A DNA stretch of 7,673 bases, from the NCBI GenBank assembly GCA_964639935.1, contig CAZXGT010000103.1, forward strand, positions 1-7,673, given 5' to 3'. Below, piece after piece: positions 4,398 through 7,673 of the stretch. The translations under genes and the position numbers were made by a program. The notes below the pieces were generated by a model. It did no database searches. It was not told where the DNA came from and saw only the letters and a list, made by a program, of their open reading frames with translations. The stretch comes from CALNYS01 sp964639935. Lineage in GTDB: Bacteria; Planctomycetota; Phycisphaerae; Phycisphaerales; UBA1924. Each line of letters begins with the position of its first letter. Positions within the stretch are counted from its first letter, which is position 1.

Positions 4398-7313
4398 ATG
4401 CCGAACAACGACCGGGCGCAAACGCCGGACCGGCGCGCCGCCGATGACACGCGCGGCGATGACGCCGGCGCGGGCGAGAGCGACCAGCGGATCCGGGAGA
4501 CCCGCCACCAGCCGTGGCACACGCGATCCGCCGAGGACGCTCTTGGCGAGTTCGATTCGAGCCAGTCCGGCCTCTCCGAGAGCGACGCCGAAGCCCGTCT
4601 CGAGAAGCACGGGCCCAACGCCATCGCCGAGGATGAGAAGGTCAGCCCCTGGCCGGTCCTGCTCAACCAGTTCACGAGCCCGCTGATCTACGTCCTCATC
4701 GGCGCCCTGATCGTCACCCTCTCGCTCCAGCGCTGGTCGGACTCCATCGTCATCGCCCTCGTCCTGATCGTGAACGCCGTGGTCGGGTTCTTCCAGGAGT
4801 ATCGCGCGCAGCGAGCGATCGAGGCGCTGATGGAGATGGTCTCGCCAAAGGCCGCCGTCCGCCGCGACGGCTCGGAGCGAGAGATCGACAGCGATCGCCT
4901 CGTCCCCGGCGACATCGTCCTGCTCAGCGAAGGCGAGGTCGTCCCCGCCGACCTCCGACTCATCGAGTCCGCCTCGCTCCAGATCAACGAGGCGGCGCTC
5001 ACGGGCGAGTCCGTCCCCGCGAGCAAGCGCGCCGAGGCCATGGAGGGGGCCGACGAGGACCTCCCCCCCGCCGAGATCGAGAACATGGCCTACATGGGCG
5101 CCGCCGTCACCTCGGGCCACGGCTTCGGCGTCGTCGTCGCGACCGGCCGGGACACCGAGGTCGGGCAGATCGCCGAGAGCATCCGCTCGGCCGGAGAGAA
5201 GAAGACCCCGCTCCAGAAGCGCATCGATTTCCTCGCCAGGGCGCTCGCCGTCGGCATCCTCTTCATCGCCGCCGTCGCCTTCGGCGTCGGGCTGCTCATG
5301 GGCAACACCGCGAGCGAGATGTTCGTCCTCGCCGTCGCCGTCGCCGTCGCCGCCATGCCCGAGGGTCTCCCCGTCGTCATGACTGTCGCCCTCGCCGTTG
5401 GCGTCCGGCGCATGGCCCGCCGCAACGCCGTCATCCGGCACCTGCCCGCCGTCGAGACCCTCGGCTCCTGCACCGCCATCGTCTCGGACAAGACCGGCAC
5501 CATCACCCGCAATCAGATGACCGTCCGCCAGATCCACGCCGGCGACCGACGCACCCAACTCTCCGGCCCCGCGCTCGATATCGACGGCGAGTTCACGCAG
5601 GACGACCAGCCCATCGAGATCGAGGAGAGATCGCCGCTCTGGTTCAGTCTCCTCGTCGGCACGCTCAACAACGCCGCCGAGCTCGAGGAACGATCCGGCT
5701 CGCGCGACGAGTCCACCGACGACACAGACGACGACGCGGAGGACGGGCAGGCGTCCGCCCCGGCCCGCTTCAAGCCCTCGGGCGACCCCACCGAGGTCGC
5801 CCTCCTCATCGCCGGGATGAAGGCCGGCCTGGACCGCGAGAAGCTCCTCGAAACCTACGAGCGGACCGACGAGGTCCCCTTCAAGACCGAGCGCCGCTTC
5901 TCCGCCTCGATGCACCGCGACCCGGACGGCCAGAGCCCCCTCGTCTGCGTCAAGGGCGCGCCCGAGGTCGTCCTTGAGATGTGCGAGAACCGCATGAGCG
6001 ACAGCGGCGACGCCGCCGAGCTCGACCGCGACGCGCTCCGGGACGCCCTCGATGAGATGGCCGCCTCCGGGCTCCGCCTCCTCGCCATGGCCGTCGGCCG
6101 GGGCGAGCACGCCGCCGAGAGCATCAGGTCAGACGACCCATCCGGCTTCACCCTCGTCGGCGTTCAGGGCCTGCTCGACCCGCCGCGCAAGAGCGCCCGG
6201 GAGGCGATCGACAACTGCCACAGCGCGGGCATCCGCGTTCTCATGGTCACGGGCGACCATGTCCGCACCGCAGCCGCCATCGGGCGCCGGGTCCACATCG
6301 ACCGCCCCGTCCGCGCCGGAGCCGAGCCGCAGGACCGCGACGAGAACGACGAGGAGCTCCCCGAGGTCCGCACCGGACGCGACATCGCCGATCTCTCCGA
6401 CGAAAAGCTCGACGAGACGCTCGACTCGGTCAACGTCTACGCCCGCTTCAAGCCCGATCAGAAGCTCCGCCTCGTCCGGCGCCTGCGCGAGCGCGGCGGG
6501 ATCGTCGCCGTCACCGGCGACGGCGTCAACGACGCGCCTGCGCTCAAGGAGGCCGACCTCGGCGTCGCCATGGGCCGCGCCGGGACCGACGTCGCCAAGG
6601 AAGCCTCCGACATGGTCATCACCGACGACAACTTCGCGTCGGTCTACGCCGCCGTCGAGGAAGGGCGAACCTCCTTCCGAAACATCCGCATGGCCACCTT
6701 CTTCCTCCTGAGCACCGGCGCCGCCGATGTTCTCGTCATCCTCGCCGCCCTCCTCGCCGGCTGGGCCCTCCCGCTGCTCCCGGCCCAGATCCTCTGGTGC
6801 AACGTCGTCACCAACGGCATCGCCGATGTCGCCCTCGGCTTCGAGCCGGGCGAAAAATCACTCTTCCGCAGGCCGCCCAGATCGCCGAACGAAGGCATTC
6901 TCAACCGCGACATCCTCGAGCGTCTCGCCATCATCGGGGTCTGGCTCGCCGCGGGCGTCCTCGGCGTGTTCTACTGGCTCCACTTCGTCCGCGAGGAATC
7001 CATCGAGGTCGCCCGCACCGCCGCGCTCACCACGCTCGTCCTCTTCCAGAAGGTCCACGTCTTCAACTGCCGCAGTGAAGGCGATTCGGTCTTCACCAAG
7101 AGCCCGCTCAGGAACAAGGTCCTTCTCGTCGGCGTTCTCGCCTCGCTCGCCATCCACATCGCGGCGATTTACACCCCCTGGACGCAGACCCTCCTGAGCA
7201 TCACCCCCGTCGGGTGGGACGTCTGGCTCGTGATGATCGTCGTCGCCGCCACCGCGATCATCCCCAACGAGCTGCACAAGCGATGGGGCCGCGCGCGCCG
7301 CGCCCGCAACTAG
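4398..7313 (+). CDS. P2-type cation-transporting ATPase, complete, 971 aa
   Basis: An integral inner-membrane ATP-driven cation pump. The N-terminal ~40 residues are charged and disordered-looking; a cation-ATPase N domain follows (WHTRSAEDALGEF onward). M1 is ~92-110 and M2 ~116-135. The actuator domain carries TGES at 202-205. M3 is ~282-302, and M4 contains PEGLP at 321-325. The phosphorylation motif DKTGT has its aspartate at 364. The nucleotide domain has KGAPE at 519-523 and an acidic insert (~437-449). MVTGDH is at 616-621 and TGDGVNDAP at 706-714. M5-M10 lie between ~768 and 963. Length and order match calcium/sodium-type (P2) pumps. There is no CPC motif, so it is not a heavy-metal P1B pump. 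M6 reads NVVTNG (802-807) where SERCA has NLVTDG, so the ion is uncertain: Ca2+, Na+ or another monovalent cation. ATG 4398 follows GGGTGA (4386-4391) with 6-base spacing. The 170-bp gap before it shows no clear promoter. No link to the flagellar genes is evident. Confidence 0.93.
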   Translation: MPNNDRAQTPDRRAADDTRGDDAGAGESDQRIRETRHQPWHTRSAEDALGEFDSSQSGLSESDAEARLEKHGPNAIAEDEKVSPWPVLLNQFTSPLIYVLIGALIVTLSLQRWSDSIVIALVLIVNAVVGFFQEYRAQRAIEALMEMVSPKAAVRRDGSEREIDSDRLVPGDIVLLSEGEVVPADLRLIESASLQINEAALTGESVPASKRAEAMEGADEDLPPAEIENMAYMGAAVTSGHGFGVVVATGRDTEVGQIAESIRSAGEKKTPLQKRIDFLARALAVGILFIAAVAFGVGLLMGNTASEMFVLAVAVAVAAMPEGLPVVMTVALAVGVRRMARRNAVIRHLPAVETLGSCTAIVSDKTGTITRNQMTVRQIHAGDRRTQLSGPALDIDGEFTQDDQPIEIEERSPLWFSLLVGTLNNAAELEERSGSRDESTDDTDDDAEDGQASAPARFKPSGDPTEVALLIAGMKAGLDREKLLETYERTDEVPFKTERRFSASMHRDPDGQSPLVCVKGAPEVVLEMCENRMSDSGDAAELDRDALRDALDEMAASGLRLLAMAVGRGEHAAESIRSDDPSGFTLVGVQGLLDPPRKSAREAIDNCHSAGIRVLMVTGDHVRTAAAIGRRVHIDRPVRAGAEPQDRDENDEELPEVRTGRDIADLSDEKLDETLDSVNVYARFKPDQKLRLVRRLRERGGIVAVTGDGVNDAPALKEADLGVAMGRAGTDVAKEASDMVITDDNFASVYAAVEEGRTSFRNIRMATFFLLSTGAADVLVILAALLAGWALPLLPAQILWCNVVTNGIADVALGFEPGEKSLFRRPPRSPNEGILNRDILERLAIIGVWLAAGVLGVFYWLHFVREESIEVARTAALTTLVLFQKVHVFNCRSEGDSVFTKSPLRNKVLLVGVLASLAIHIAAIYTPWTQTLLSITPVGWDVWLVMIVVAATAIIPNELHKRWGRARRARN

Positions 7314-7336
7314 CGCCGCGCGGCGCGACCGCGCCG
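7313..7336 (+). other. GC-rich palindrome and stem-loop at the ATPase stop codon
   Basis: GCGCCGCGCGGCGC (7313-7326) is a perfect 14-bp palindrome starting on the last base of the TAG stop. Overlapping it, CGGCGC (7321-7326) pairs with GCGCCG (7331-7336) around the loop GACC. No T-run follows, so termination here is only possible, perhaps Rho-assisted. Confidence 0.35.
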
Positions 7337-7370
7337 TCTGGTCCGGCTCGCGCCGCCGCCTCCGGAGGTA

Positions 7371-7382
7371 GTTCGCGCGAAC
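7371..7382. promoter_or_regulatory. Operator-like 12-bp perfect palindrome GTTCGCGCGAAC
   Basis: A perfect inverted repeat (GTTC-N4-GAAC) lies 85 bp upstream of the start at 7468, in the only regulatory space for that gene. A separate palindrome, CCTCCGGAGG, is at 7359-7368. The arms resemble the half-sites of some repressors, but the regulator is unknown, and CG-rich DNA produces short palindromes by chance. Confidence 0.25.
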
Positions 7383-7467
7383 ATCGCTGCAGATCCCTGA
7401 TCCGACCGTCGATGCGTTTCCCGCTTTCACACCAAACGCCCCAGTCGCTCGGGGGGAGAAACGCGTC

Positions 7468-7621
7468 ATGAACCGGATTCGCTCCACCATCGGGACCAGG
7501 CTGCTCGTCGCGGCCTCCGTCGTCGCCATCGCCTCCGCCGCCGTCGGCGGTCTCGCCGTCGCCGCCATCGATCCCGCGATCAACCGCGCGGGCGCCGCGC
7601 CCGTCGCGGGCGTGGTGATCC
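7468..7621 (+). CDS. N-terminal fragment of an exported or membrane-anchored protein (3' end lost)
   Basis: ATG 7468 is preceded by GGGGGGAGAA (7451-7460); GGAG ends 9 bases before the start. About 51 genuine residues remain. They start with a basic N-region (MNRIRSTIGTR), then a long Ala/Val-rich hydrophobic stretch (residues 12-34), then IDPAINRAGAAPVAGVVI. This looks like a Sec signal peptide or an N-terminal membrane anchor. An SxA or AxA-type cleavage site could be argued but is not clear. The frame runs on into adapter sequence, where it would add QIGRAHV and stop at TGA 7642-7644; that ending is artificial. The family cannot be named from this fragment. Confidence 0.6.
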
Positions 7622-7673
7622 AGATCGGAAGAGCACACGTCTGAACTCCAGGCACGTGAAACGATCTCGTATG
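7622..7673 (+). other. Illumina TruSeq index-adapter sequence (assembly contamination)
   Basis: From AGATCGGAAGAGC at 7622 the sequence follows the TruSeq read-1 3' adapter to CCAG (7651). It has one mismatch at 7652 (G where the adapter has T), then CAC and the six bases GTGAAA (7656-7661), which fit TruSeq index 19 with its trailing CG. It then continues as ATCTCGTATG to the end of the window, where the universal P7 part begins. None of this is biological; genomic sequence ends at about 7621. Confidence 0.97.

Noticed and set aside
4318..4686. Plus-strand open frame of 122 codons before and inside the ATPase gene
   Set aside because: No ribosome site, Arg/Thr/Pro-rich shadow composition, and mostly overlapping the certain ATPase frame.
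4017..6110. Minus-strand open frame of 697 codons opposite fliS and the ATPase
   Set aside because: Same cause. It spans two unrelated + strand genes and the gap between them, with biased low-complexity composition.
7258..7638. Minus-strand reading frame of 126 codons starting MCSSDL
   Set aside because: It also begins inside adapter sequence and then runs antisense through an intergenic region. It has no ribosome site and no protein-like composition.
6858..7655. Minus-strand reading frame of 265 codons starting MPGVQTCALPI
   Set aside because: Its first residues are the reverse translation of the TruSeq adapter, and the rest is the opposite strand of the ATPase gene. It is an artefact.
1..7673. 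tRNA, rRNA, CRISPR array, insertion sequence, phage or defence genes
   Set aside because: No cloverleaf, repeat-spacer pattern, terminal inverted repeats or transposase-like frame was seen on either strand. The region looks like ordinary chromosomal sequence.

Overview
This is a high-GC bacterial window. Nearly every codon ends in C or G, with GCC, CTC, GTC, ATC and ACC dominating. The likely source is a flagellated, free-living bacterium. The FliS sequence style, the very large FliD with repeated flagellin-IN modules and the lysine/arginine-rich histone-like tail make a planctomycete (Phycisphaerae-like) plausible. That is a memory-based guess, not proof; other high-GC Gram-negative phyla are possible. 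All supported genes are on the + strand.

Layout. Bases 1-192 are the 3' end of a very basic protein built on 15-bp repeats, closed by a good intrinsic terminator (212-251). Bases 193-465 hold no convincing gene. A 59-codon candidate small gene (466-645) has its own Shine-Dalgarno. Bases 646-780 hold a well-spaced sigma-54-type promoter candidate (730-747), then a strong GGAGG site and the GTG start of fliD (781-3657, hook-filament cap). fliS (3766-4227, flagellin export chaperone) follows after 108 bp. After a 170-bp gap comes a complete P2-type cation-transporting ATPase (4398-7313) with non-canonical cation-site residues. A 154-bp gap with palindromes leads to the first 51 codons of an exported or membrane-anchored protein (from 7468).

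The last 52 bases (7622-7673) are not genomic. They match the Illumina TruSeq index adapter, including a six-base index that fits index 19 (GTGAAA) and the following universal sequence. The window is therefore the end of an assembled contig with untrimmed adapter. The last gene has an artificial C-terminus and stop, and two minus-strand reading frames begin inside adapter.

Functionally, fliD and fliS form the usual late-flagellar pair: FliS keeps flagellin soluble and FliD caps the growing filament. The ATPase, the basic protein and the truncated exported protein show no visible functional link to them. I did not find a new multi-gene system. The points most worth a second look are the adapter tail, the sigma-54 promoter, the size and repeat structure of FliD, the altered ion-binding residues of the ATPase and the small gene ahead of fliD.
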